Assembly: GCF_000220525.1 (NCBI RefSeq)
Contig: NZ_AFPK01000044.1
Location: 91,816-155,815 of the forward strand
DNA length: 64,000 bases
Source: Ochrovirga pacifica
GTDB taxonomy: Bacteria > Bacteroidota > Bacteroidia > Flavobacteriales > Flavobacteriaceae
Reading direction: 5' to 3'
This document shows positions 55,662 to 62,687 of the stretch, piece after piece. Made by a program: the position numbers and the translations under genes. The notes under the pieces were generated by a model, which saw only the letters and a program-made list of their open reading frames with translations, was not told the origin of the DNA and ran no database searches. Position 1 is the first letter of the stretch; every line of letters begins with the position of its first letter.

Positions 55662-55840
55662 GTTGATGATAGGAGAAGTAATTCTGTTTTAGAATACGAA
55701 ATTTTCTTTTATATAGAGAACTTTATTATAATTCGGAAAACTTTTCTGATTGTAACTTAAAAGTTTCTTTGATGTCTTTAGGTGTTAGTGATTTTGATAC
55801 TATAAGCACGTATTGATTTCAGACAGTAGGTTTTAGTACA

Positions 55841-55875
55841 AACAACGGTTCAGGGTAAAAACCTTAACCGTTGTT
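55841..55875. repeat. 10-bp inverted repeat near the dehydrogenase remnant
   Basis: AACAACGGTT (55841-55850) pairs perfectly with AACCGTTGTT (55866-55875). It lies just downstream of the remnant on the minus strand and may be its old terminator, although the T-run is missing. Confidence 0.5.
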
Positions 55876-55905
55876 GCTTATTTAATTTGCGGAGCGTTGC
55901 CATTT

Positions 55906-56118
55906 TTAGGTCACTGTTCCATTCTTTCTTGCTCTAAAATATAGAAGAAATGCCTTGACAACAAGTGTTGTTCCTAAAAAATTGGTTGTTATTTGTTGCT
56001 CTAATTGTTCCCCTGTAGCTCCCTTAAAAGCCCCATAAGTCCGTACGCAGCATTGTTTATCAATACATTTACCAAAGCTACCTTTTCTGATGCATTGAAT
56101 AATAGCAAAATAAATTTG
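55906..56118 (-). pseudogene. Short-chain dehydrogenase remnant
   Basis: Reading the minus strand from about 56118, one frame gives KFILLLFNASEK then VALVNVLINNAAYGLMG, containing the SDR NNA(A/G) motif. The expected continuation (AFKGATGEQLEQQITTNFLG then TTLVVKAFLLYF, RARKNGTVT) is in another frame, so a single base was lost near 56028. The frame stops at 55906, before the catalytic Ser and YxxxK region, and the N-terminal Rossmann motif is absent. It is a fragment of an SDR gene that has lost both ends. Confidence 0.65.
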
Positions 56119-56226
56119 TTGGGTTCATATTCATTTGATTTTAGTATTGAAAAAAGGACGTTTGAGTTTGGTACCCAACCGTCCTAAGCGTTTTTAAAAG
56201 TATTAACTGCTAACTTGATCCGTAAA

Positions 56227-57288
56227 TTATTTTAAAATCGTTTCATAAATTTTTTTCCACAATTCGTTTCTCATTTTTGAATTTTGTTGATTGATTAGAA
56301 TAATTACACCCCAATCGTTCTTTCTATTGTAACAGATAATAGAAGACTGCCCCATAGTATCTCCTGATTTCAGGAAAAAAGTGTTGGTTTCATCAATATA
56401 AATATTAATTCCCAAACCTATTTTTCTGGGTCCTTTTTTTGCTTTGTAAAATATTTTTTCTGTCAAAATACTTGCCTTAGCAATATTGGAACTTTCATCT
56501 AATATTTCTTTTAAATACTTAATCATATCTGTAGCAGAAGATTTTATTAAACCAGCAGGAGCACTTGAACTCCATAGCATCAGGTTTTGCTTAACTCCAT
56601 TAAAATTATAACCTGTTGCAATATTCTCGATATCAAATTCTTTGGTGTAAGTATTATCCATTTTGATGAGGTTGATTAACTTTTCTCGTACAATTTCATC
56701 ATAGCTCTTTTTGTATATGTTTTCTAATATTTCGCCCAATAGTATAAATCCAATAGTATGGTAACGATATGTACCGTAATCAGACAAGGCACTACAATTA
56801 TTAACAATATCAATAAAAGTTTGTCTGGTTACATTTTTCAATGGATTTTGAGGGTTTTTAGTGATTAACTTTTTCCAATCAAGATCGTCTAATCCTGATT
56901 GATGAGATGCTAAATCTGATATTGTTATTTTACGTTTCAGTTGTTCCTGCAAAACAAAATCTTTTGGTAGGTAATTTTCTATATAGTCGTTTAGTTTAAT
57001 TTTTCCTTCATTTGCCGCTTGAGCTATTAAATTTCCTGTAATGACTTTTGTTATAGAAGCAATTTCAAAGACCGTATTTTTATCAACATCCACTGAACTT
57101 TCTTTGTTGATTTTACCGTAATTTATAAAATGCTCTTTACCATTATGTACATAACCAACGCTAATACTTACCTCGGGATGTTTTTTGTAATTCTCTTTTA
57201 TTATTGCATCAATCTTTGTGGTTAAATTTTGTCCAAAAGAAAACGTACTAATTAATACTATTGCTAAAATGTTTAAATGTGTATTCAT
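56227..57288 (-). CDS. Secreted serine hydrolase (beta-lactamase class C/PBP-like)
   Basis: The ATG at 57288 gives 353 residues with a signal peptide (MNTHLNILAIVLISTFSFGQ). The SxxK motif is SITK in FEIASITKVITGN, a Y-x-x candidate for the second motif lies in YRYHTIGFILLGEIL, and the third box is KSGDTMGQSS (KSG). These are the marks of the serine beta-lactamase-like superfamily, which includes esterases, D-aminopeptidases and true class C enzymes; a resistance role is not implied. It is followed upstream by a broken AraC regulator gene on the same strand. Confidence 0.8.
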   Translation of the reverse strand: MNTHLNILAIVLISTFSFGQNLTTKIDAIIKENYKKHPEVSISVGYVHNGKEHFINYGKINKESSVDVDKNTVFEIASITKVITGNLIAQAANEGKIKLNDYIENYLPKDFVLQEQLKRKITISDLASHQSGLDDLDWKKLITKNPQNPLKNVTRQTFIDIVNNCSALSDYGTYRYHTIGFILLGEILENIYKKSYDEIVREKLINLIKMDNTYTKEFDIENIATGYNFNGVKQNLMLWSSSAPAGLIKSSATDMIKYLKEILDESSNIAKASILTEKIFYKAKKGPRKIGLGINIYIDETNTFFLKSGDTMGQSSIICYNRKNDWGVIILINQQNSKMRNELWKKIYETILK

Positions 57289-57420
57289 GTCTCTTGATAT
57301 TAAATTATGAGACAAATTTGATGAAGCATTTAAATTTATGCGACCGACTAAAAAGATTCGAACGCATTTTTTGCTAGATGTTCGTTCGATTTTTTCCTGA
57401 AAACGACCGAATACTTACAA

Positions 57421-58634
57421 CTATTTAATTATTAGATTTTTACGATACAAACTTGGTGTTGTTCCAGTTTCTTTTTTGAATGCAGTATTAAAAGAAGATT
57501 TAGAATTAAAGCCCGAATCGTACAAAATTTCTAGTATGGTACGCTTTTTTTGAGTTGTATCACTCAATAAATTCTTAGCATAATTTATCCTATAAGAATT
57601 CACAAAGTCATAAAAATGTTGGTTTAGTTTATGATTGATTAAAAGTGAAAGTTCTCTAACAGGGATTTCAATAGCATCAGAAACATTTTGGATTGTTAGA
57701 GAAGGATTAAGAAAAGGGCTATCCTTTTGCATATAGTTTTTTAGTTTCTTAATATCACCATCATCTTGTGGCACTTCTGTATTAAAATCCTCTAAAGGCA
57801 AGCTTTTTTTTATGGGTTGTAACGTAGAATCTAATTGTTTAAATAGCTCTGGATTATTTAAAGCCTTGTATAAATACCAACAAATTAGAAGAAACAAAAA
57901 TACGTGGATCCCTATTTTAAAATAGTTTGAAATATCAGAAAATGGAGAGAATTTTAGAATGTTTTTTAGTAATGCTATAATGTATAAAAAAGACAATGTT
58001 GCTGTAAATTGAAATAGCCAATCGTAGGTTTTAATGCTTACACCAGAATAGTTTTCTAAATAGATTTTTTATTTTTTTTTAGCATTAAAAAAATAACAAT
58101 AATGTAGCATACAAACTGTACATGAAAAATGACATGGTTAAACTGTACTTCAAACATCTGCTTATGCTGTTGCAAGAAATTTATTTTATCAACAGTTTTA
58201 ACTAGATAAAACCTAGGTATAAGTAGTACGTTTGCAATCACAAAAGGAATACAGTGTATTACATTCTTTGGTTTGAGCTTAAAATCAGAATAACAAACAG
58301 ATTTTATGTATAAATATAAAATAGGTATTTGTAAAAAAGAAAATGTGCTTCTAAAAATAAAAAGGCTGTATAATTTTGTAGGCATCTTCTCAAGGAGAAT
58401 TCCACTAGTGTCTATAGCAGTCAGAATTAAAAATATTGAAAAAAGACGATTACTGATTTTAGTTTTACTAATTCTAAGCGTTGATAAGTAAAGTGCTAAA
58501 AATAATGAGACAAATATTGTTATAGAAGAAATTGTGTTTATCAAAAGAATGTCAGTTTTGCTTGTAAGTAACGTTGTACAAAAATAAATGTAAGATAAAT
58601 TTACATAACAGTTTTTATATTCAGTCATTAGCAT
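57421..58634 (-). pseudogene. Membrane-sensor AraC-family regulator, frameshifted
   Basis: Two adjacent frames make one gene. The first (58634-58056) has five or six transmembrane helices and ends VIFLMLKKNKKSI. The second (from about 58054 to 57421) continues directly as YLENYSGVSIKTYDWLFQF, then TATLSFLYIIALL, more membrane helices, and a C-terminal AraC helix-turn-helix (ILYDSGFNSKSSFNTAFKKETGTTPS). One extra base in the 6-T tract at 58065-58070 (plus strand) would rejoin them as LKKNKKIYLENYSG. The intact protein would be about 400 residues, typical of flavobacterial membrane AraC regulators. It is either inactivated, phase-variable at the homopolymer, or a sequencing error. Confidence 0.75.
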
Positions 58635-58704
58635 ATAAAAACAATGACTACAAAGATTTACCTTTAGTAGTCATTGAATTTATAAATTATTAGTAAATAA
58701 TATT

Positions 58705-59739
58705 TTATTCTCTTATAAACTTTAAAGTATTTCCATTCTCAAGTTTAAGGAAATATACTCCATTCTTTAAGTTCTGGATGTCAATTTTTTCATTTTCAGC
58801 AGCTCTTCCTCTTTTAATTATTTGACCTATAGCGTTAAATATTTCATAATGTTCTACTTTAGTTAGGCCAGCTATTTCAATAAATTCAGAAGACGGGCTT
58901 GGAAAAACCACTATTTTGTTATTGATAAAATAATCAGAACTACTTAAGGTAGTACAAGTAACGTTTGGACTATATCCGGATGGTGTAATATCAGCTGGTA
59001 TCGAATTGTGTCTGTACCAATTTGTATTCTTGTCTGCAAGGTTATAAATAGTAGCAAGTAAATCCGAGGAGGTACCTGTAAGAGTTCCAGTATATTTAAC
59101 ATTGTCTACTTCATTATCAGAAACTGGGGTAGGAGCATGAATAGCCATACAGTTCACTCCATTTGTTAACCCAGGAGGTACATGAGAAGTTGAACCACCA
59201 CTAGCAATAAGACTCCACCCTGTAGTATCGTTATGATTACCACCATTCTCTCTATTATCGTTCATATGGAAAGCCGTAATAAAATTGGGCACTGTGTTCG
59301 CTGGTCTAGCCCCAGTTGCACTAGTATATACTAATACTTGATCACCAGCAATTAAATTCCAGCTAGCTCCAGCTAGAACACCAGAGATTGTTCCACCCCC
59401 ATCAACTGTAAATACATCAGATCCCGATTCATAAATATGCACTATTGTTCCACAACTTAGACCCCCAGCGGGAGCTGTCCATTTGATATGACCTTCTGAC
59501 CCACCCCAAAATCCAAGTGAAGTATCATTTAAGGCATTATTCCAGCCTTCTTCCGAGAAATAGATTTCCTGATTTGCAGGAATGTCAGTTAGAGCAATCC
59601 AAGTAAAACTATGATCTTTTCCAGGTCCTGGTCCTGAATCTTCATTAAACCCAATGATTGCGATATCTCCAACAGCCAGTTGAGCATAAGAGGTAGTGGT
59701 TATTACAATTAGTAAAAGTAAGGTTTTTATTTTTTTCAT
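58705..59739 (-). CDS. T9SS-secreted protein of unknown function
   Basis: The ATG at 59739 gives 344 residues with a signal peptide (MKKIKTLLLLIVITTTSYAQ); a start 25 codons upstream would hide it. The main domain (about 20-255) begins LAVGDIAIIGFNEDSGPGPG and has FTWIALTDIPANQEIYFSEE and LLATIYNLADKNTNW, a pattern seen in many flavobacterial secreted proteins without known role. The C-terminal 75 residues are a T9SS type A sorting domain (FPSPSSEFIEIAGL, IKRGRAAENEKIDIQNLKNG, LKFIRE). It is a single-gene unit next to the AraC pseudogene. Confidence 0.7.
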   Translation of the reverse strand: MKKIKTLLLLIVITTTSYAQLAVGDIAIIGFNEDSGPGPGKDHSFTWIALTDIPANQEIYFSEEGWNNALNDTSLGFWGGSEGHIKWTAPAGGLSCGTIVHIYESGSDVFTVDGGGTISGVLAGASWNLIAGDQVLVYTSATGARPANTVPNFITAFHMNDNRENGGNHNDTTGWSLIASGGSTSHVPPGLTNGVNCMAIHAPTPVSDNEVDNVKYTGTLTGTSSDLLATIYNLADKNTNWYRHNSIPADITPSGYSPNVTCTTLSSSDYFINNKIVVFPSPSSEFIEIAGLTKVEHYEIFNAIGQIIKRGRAAENEKIDIQNLKNGVYFLKLENGNTLKFIRE

Positions 59740-60035
59740 TCTGTTAATATTATAGGTAGTTATTGTATTATATGCATAAAAACATCGTAAATGTAAAACA
59801 AATACCAAAAACAATCTACATATATTATCTTATGTTGAAACTTTTTTTTCAAAGACAATTTAATTTAATAATGATTGTATACCAAGATGAGTACTGAATC
59901 TGTATTCATTACATTACTCAGTAAACTGACAATAAAGTTAATAACAGCGAAAAACTGTCTTTTTTTTTGACTTTTTATTTCATTTTTTCTCAAACTTTCT
60001 CTAATGCATTTTGATGACATCTAAGTCTTAAAAAC

Positions 60036-60067
60036 AAAAAAACACTCAAGGAGGCCTTGGTGTTTTT
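60036..60067 (-). terminator. Terminator of a displaced tRNA gene
   Basis: AAAAACACTCAAGG and CCTTGGTGTTTTT form a long stem with one bulged base; read on the minus strand it ends in a T-run. It lies about 20 nt after the tRNA 3' fragment, as a tRNA terminator would. Confidence 0.75.
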
Positions 60068-60085
60068 AAGCTTTTCGATTGATCG

Positions 60086-60107
60086 CGGAGAAAGAGGGAT
60101 TCGAACC
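60086..60107 (-). other. tRNA 3'-end fragment, likely attachment site (attL)
   Basis: On the minus strand the 22 nt read GGTTCGAATCCC then TCTTTCTCCG: the T-loop TTCGAAT, the 3' half of the T stem, the 3' acceptor strand TTTCTCC and discriminator G. A G discriminator and an acceptor that would pair with GGAGAAA fit tRNA-Ser. The sequence before it (higher coordinates) has no D-loop or anticodon arm and does not pair, so the tRNA body is missing. This is the usual scar where an element has inserted into a tRNA 3' end. Confidence 0.7.
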
Positions 60108-60130
60108 ATTTCTTCTATACCTTATAAAAC

Positions 60131-60207
60131 AGTACCATACGGTACTTTATATTTACAATACTAACCGATTTACTAACCTTACAAATTGATACTATTTGTT
60201 ATCAATT
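60131..60207. repeat. Short inverted and direct repeats beside the attachment site
   Basis: Seen here: AGTACC-ATAC-GGTACT (60131-60146), two direct ACTAACC copies (60160-60166 and 60172-60178), and AATTGATA / TATCAATT (60184-60191 and 60200-60207). Such clusters can be arm-type sites for an integrase or excisionase; that is inference. Confidence 0.45.
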
Positions 60208-60274
60208 GACTTTCATTCGCTCCTACAAATTTACAAATTAACTACTTTTAAATCAACACAAAACACATCAAATT

Positions 60275-60478
60275 TTATGATACTTGCTTCAAATAATTAT
60301 TAATGATTTCGATACTTATTCCACTGTATTCAGCGAATTCTTCAGAGGTAATAAATTGGTGTGGTTGCTTATCAAAATGTTCTCTAATCTCTTTTAATAG
60401 CCTTCTACCATAACGTTCACTTCTTCCTGTTATACACTGAACATCTTTTGGATAAATACATGCTCTGGTAATTTTCAT
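60275..60478 (-). CDS. Small putative DNA-binding protein
   Basis: A 67-residue protein, MKITRACIYPKDVQCITGRS at the start, then a basic ERYGRRLLKEIREHF helix and a second helical unit SEEFAEYSGISIEIINNYLK that looks like a helix-turn-helix. Similar short proteins occur in flavobacterial genomes, and a DNA-binding or excisionase-like role fits its position 170 bp from the attachment site. No firm family assignment. It is transcribed toward the element boundary. Confidence 0.6.
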   Translation of the reverse strand: MKITRACIYPKDVQCITGRSERYGRRLLKEIREHFDKQPHQFITSEEFAEYSGISIEIINNYLKQVS

Positions 60479-60625
60479 GATTTAATACTTTAACTATACT
60501 TTATCCTAGGGGTAAATATACACCTTTTCGGAAAGAAAGGCTTTTAACGGCCTATATAACACCCTTATTTTGATTTCTATATAAGATACTAATTCTTTTG
60601 TTATAAACTTTAAAATCATAGTATT

Positions 60626-61381
60626 ATGGCAAAACAAACAGGTATTATTAAATTAAAAGGAACTATCGGAGGTATTTCTTTTTACAAAACAACCGATGGG
60701 CATTTGGCTCGTGAAAAAGGGGGTGTAGATGCAGAACGTATTAAAAACGATCCTGCATTCCAAAGAACTCGTGAAAATGGTTCTGAATTTGGAACTGCTG
60801 GTAAAGGTGGAAAGCTTTTACGTAACGCTATCCGTATTCTTTTGCAGAATGCTAAAGACAGACGTGTTACAAGTAGATTGACTACTTCAATCTTAAAAGT
60901 AGTGAAAACAGACACTACAAACGTTCGTGGAGAAAGAACCATTCAAGATGGAACATTTGGTTTGTTAGCAAACTTTGAGTTTAACATCAATGGAAAATTG
61001 GGTGCAACTTTATTTGTTACTTACACTAATGCTTTTGATAGAGCGACTGGGGAAGCAACTGTAAACATTCCGGTATTTAAACCAACAACTCACATTGCAG
61101 GTCCTTCTGGAACTACTCACTTTAAAATTGTGACTGGGGTTGCGGAATTAGATTTTGAGAATGAATCTTTCGCTTTTGACAATGATGAAACAGCTATTTT
61201 ACCATACGATGGTAATGATACTGCTGTTATTGACTTGACTGCTTCCGCTCCTGCAAACTCTGTATTACCAATAGTACAGGTAATTGGTATTGAATTTTAC
61301 CAAGAAGTAAATGGTCAAATGTATTCATTAAAAAATGGAGTTTACAATGCATTAGCAATCAAGATTGCTGATAAAGTGTAA
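60626..61381 (+). CDS. Conserved hypothetical protein of mobile elements
   Basis: A 251-residue protein without signal peptide or membrane segments. It opens with MAKQTGIIKLKGTIGGISFY and a basic, Gly/Arg-rich region up to about residue 90 (REKGGVDAERIKNDPAFQRT, RENGSEFGTAGKGGK). The remaining 160 residues alternate polar and hydrophobic residues as in a beta-rich domain. I recall the opening as common in Bacteroidota hypothetical proteins, but no function is known to me. It leads a four-gene cluster with DUF5675 and two small membrane proteins, ended by a terminator. A structural or DNA-associated role is possible. Confidence 0.65.
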   Translation: MAKQTGIIKLKGTIGGISFYKTTDGHLAREKGGVDAERIKNDPAFQRTRENGSEFGTAGKGGKLLRNAIRILLQNAKDRRVTSRLTTSILKVVKTDTTNVRGERTIQDGTFGLLANFEFNINGKLGATLFVTYTNAFDRATGEATVNIPVFKPTTHIAGPSGTTHFKIVTGVAELDFENESFAFDNDETAILPYDGNDTAVIDLTASAPANSVLPIVQVIGIEFYQEVNGQMYSLKNGVYNALAIKIADKV

Positions 61382-61385
61382 GGAT

Positions 61386-61781
61386 ATGGATATCTATTTA
61401 CATAGAACTTATTTTAAAGAGAGTACCAACGGTGCTCTCTTTATCCAAGATTCATTTTTTGGATTCTGTATCGAGTTGCCCTGGTTAGAGAATCGTAGAA
61501 ATGTTTCTTGTATTCCAGAAGGAACTTATATGTTAAAACCAAGGTATTCTCAAAGACTCGGACATCATTTGATTTTGGAAAATGTTAAAAACAGGACACT
61601 TATTTTAATTCATCCTGCCAATGATGCTTTGAAAGAATTAAGAGGCTGTATCGCTCCTGTAACTTGTTTATCAGGAATTGGAAAAGGTACTTCTTCCAGA
61701 AGCTTATTAAACAAATTGGTTTCCAAATGTTATCAAGCTTTTGATAGAAAGGAAACTGTACAATTAATTATAAAATCTTAG
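61386..61781 (+). CDS. DUF5675 family protein
   Basis: The ATG at 61386 gives 131 residues; the frame also opens 7 codons earlier inside the previous gene. The sequence (MDIYLHRTYFKESTNGALF, FCIELPWLENRRNVSCIPEG, LILIHPANDALKELRGCIAP) matches DUF5675, with the conserved H-x-A-N and G-C-I-A-P motifs that resemble the cysteine/histidine centre of L,D-transpeptidase- or amidase-like folds. The family is frequent in phages and mobile elements of Bacteroidota. A cell-wall-related role is possible but unproven. It starts 4 nt after the preceding stop. Confidence 0.75.
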   Translation: MDIYLHRTYFKESTNGALFIQDSFFGFCIELPWLENRRNVSCIPEGTYMLKPRYSQRLGHHLILENVKNRTLILIHPANDALKELRGCIAPVTCLSGIGKGTSSRSLLNKLVSKCYQAFDRKETVQLIIKS

Positions 61782-61786
61782 AACTT

Positions 61787-61996
61787 ATGAAAATTCAAGA
61801 ACGATTAAAACATCCAACACCATCCTTTTTTAGAAAACTTAGAAACATTGGTCTAGCATTAGCAGCTGCAAGTGGAGCCATTTTGGCCGCTCCAATTGCG
61901 TTACCTGCAGCAGTTATTAGCATTGCGGGTTATGTAGCAGTTGCTGGAACGGTTGCTACTGCGGTCAGTCAAGCTGTGGTTTCAGACAAAAAGTAA
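61787..61996 (+). CDS. Small hydrophobic protein, holin-like
   Basis: A 69-residue protein with a charged start (MKIQERLKHPTPSFFRKLRN) and one or two Ala-rich helices (IGLALAAASGAILAAPIALP, VISIAGYVAVAGTVATAV). Size, helix content and place behind a DUF5675 gene, 5 nt after its stop, resemble phage lysis cassettes, but holin activity cannot be concluded. Confidence 0.6.
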   Translation: MKIQERLKHPTPSFFRKLRNIGLALAAASGAILAAPIALPAAVISIAGYVAVAGTVATAVSQAVVSDKK

Positions 61997-62002
61997 AAAG
62001 CT

Positions 62003-62167
62003 ATGGGAAATCTTCAATTAAAATCAACCGTATTTGGAGGGACATTGTTCACAACCATAGCCAATATAAAACTACATGATGTTTACTTCACCATTATCAT
62101 GGCGGTCATTGGTGCTGTGGTCAGTTTCTTTGTTTCGCTCCTGTTACGTAAGATTTTTTTGAAGTAA
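62003..62167 (+). CDS. Very small membrane protein
   Basis: A 54-residue frame, MGNLQLKSTVFGGTLFTTIA at the start, followed by one strong transmembrane helix (VYFTIIMAVIGAVVSFFVSL) and a basic end LLRKIFLK. It begins 6 nt after the previous stop and is followed 58 bp later by a terminator, so it completes the cluster. It may be a second holin or spanin-like part; function unknown. Confidence 0.6.
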   Translation: MGNLQLKSTVFGGTLFTTIANIKLHDVYFTIIMAVIGAVVSFFVSLLLRKIFLK

Positions 62168-62225
62168 TTTTAGTAGTTGGTAGAAGGTAGAAAGTAAAAA
62201 GACTTTATTCTGTACTTCATTTTAT

Positions 62226-62257
62226 AAACTCCTGGTCAAAAGACCTGGAGTTTTTTT
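62226..62257 (+). terminator. Terminator of the four-gene element cluster
   Basis: AAACTCCTGGTC and GACCTGGAGTTT (62226-62237, 62242-62253) form a 12-bp stem with one mismatch and a 4-nt loop, followed by T7. Confidence 0.9.
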
Positions 62258-62687
62258 ATGCACTGATTTTGTTTTTACTTTCTTTAAAACAGGTTTGTAT
62301 AAAAGCCTTTTTTAATAGTTTAATTTTTTCCAATGCTTGAGATAATCTTTCTTGCTCCTGGTTAATTGCTTGAATGATTTTGATGTGTTTGTAAACCTCA
62401 ACATTTAAAATCATTCCTTCTTTTAATGTTTTAGAACAATCTTTAATACCAATAAATGGAATAACACTACCCTTTAAATAATAAGCATAAAAACCTCCAA
62501 TTTGAAGCATCATTGATAAATGAAATAATGTGTTTTTGTCTTCTTCTGATCTGGTGGTTACCACAAAGCAGTTCGGACAAGGGTTGTGCAGTGGCTTGCC
62601 ACTGTTCAATCCTTTGTTTAAAATGAAAAAGTGAGGTTGGTCGTAGGTCATCCCTACACGGTGGGTCTTGATTTCAAAACAGTGCAT
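62256..62687 (-). CDS. DUF6943-like protein
   Basis: A 143-residue cytoplasmic protein (MHCFEIKTHRVGMTYDQPHF; NSGKPLHNPCPNCFVVTTRS; LHLSMML-like FHLSMMLQIGGFYAYYLKGS). The CPNC motif followed by a basic stretch and long C-terminal helix fits the DUF6943 family, found mainly in conjugative elements of Flavobacteria. Role unknown. It ends inside the T-run of the facing terminator, so the two transcripts converge. Confidence 0.55.
   Translation of the reverse strand: MHCFEIKTHRVGMTYDQPHFFILNKGLNSGKPLHNPCPNCFVVTTRSEEDKNTLFHLSMMLQIGGFYAYYLKGSVIPFIGIKDCSKTLKEGMILNVEVYKHIKIIQAINQEQERLSQALEKIKLLKKAFIQTCFKESKNKISA

Larger units (their letters stand above)
55472..56226. other. Gene-poor spacer with a decayed gene
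   Basis: This 755-bp stretch holds the PUL terminator (55608-55661), an inverted repeat at 55841-55875, and the minus-strand remnant of a short-chain dehydrogenase (55906-56118). Nothing else coding is supportable. Confidence 0.6.
59815..60274. other. Intergenic region spanning the chromosome-element junction
   Basis: The left part is plain AT-rich spacer. The right part holds a strong terminator (60036-60067), a tRNA 3'-end fragment (60086-60107) and short repeats (60131-60207) that together look like an attachment site. No gene is visible. Confidence 0.6.

Noticed and set aside
56005..56187. 60-codon plus-strand frame
   Set aside because: It is the reverse side of the short-chain dehydrogenase remnant.
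57421..57996. Separate stand-alone AraC gene starting at MSFLYIIALL
   Set aside because: The frame is open further upstream and continues the preceding membrane protein after a one-base shift, so it is part of a single broken gene.
60085..60170. A complete tRNA-Ser gene on the minus strand
   Set aside because: Only the 3' 22 nt fit. The T stem breaks after two pairs, and no anticodon arm, D arm or GGAGAAA acceptor strand is found upstream within 100 nt.
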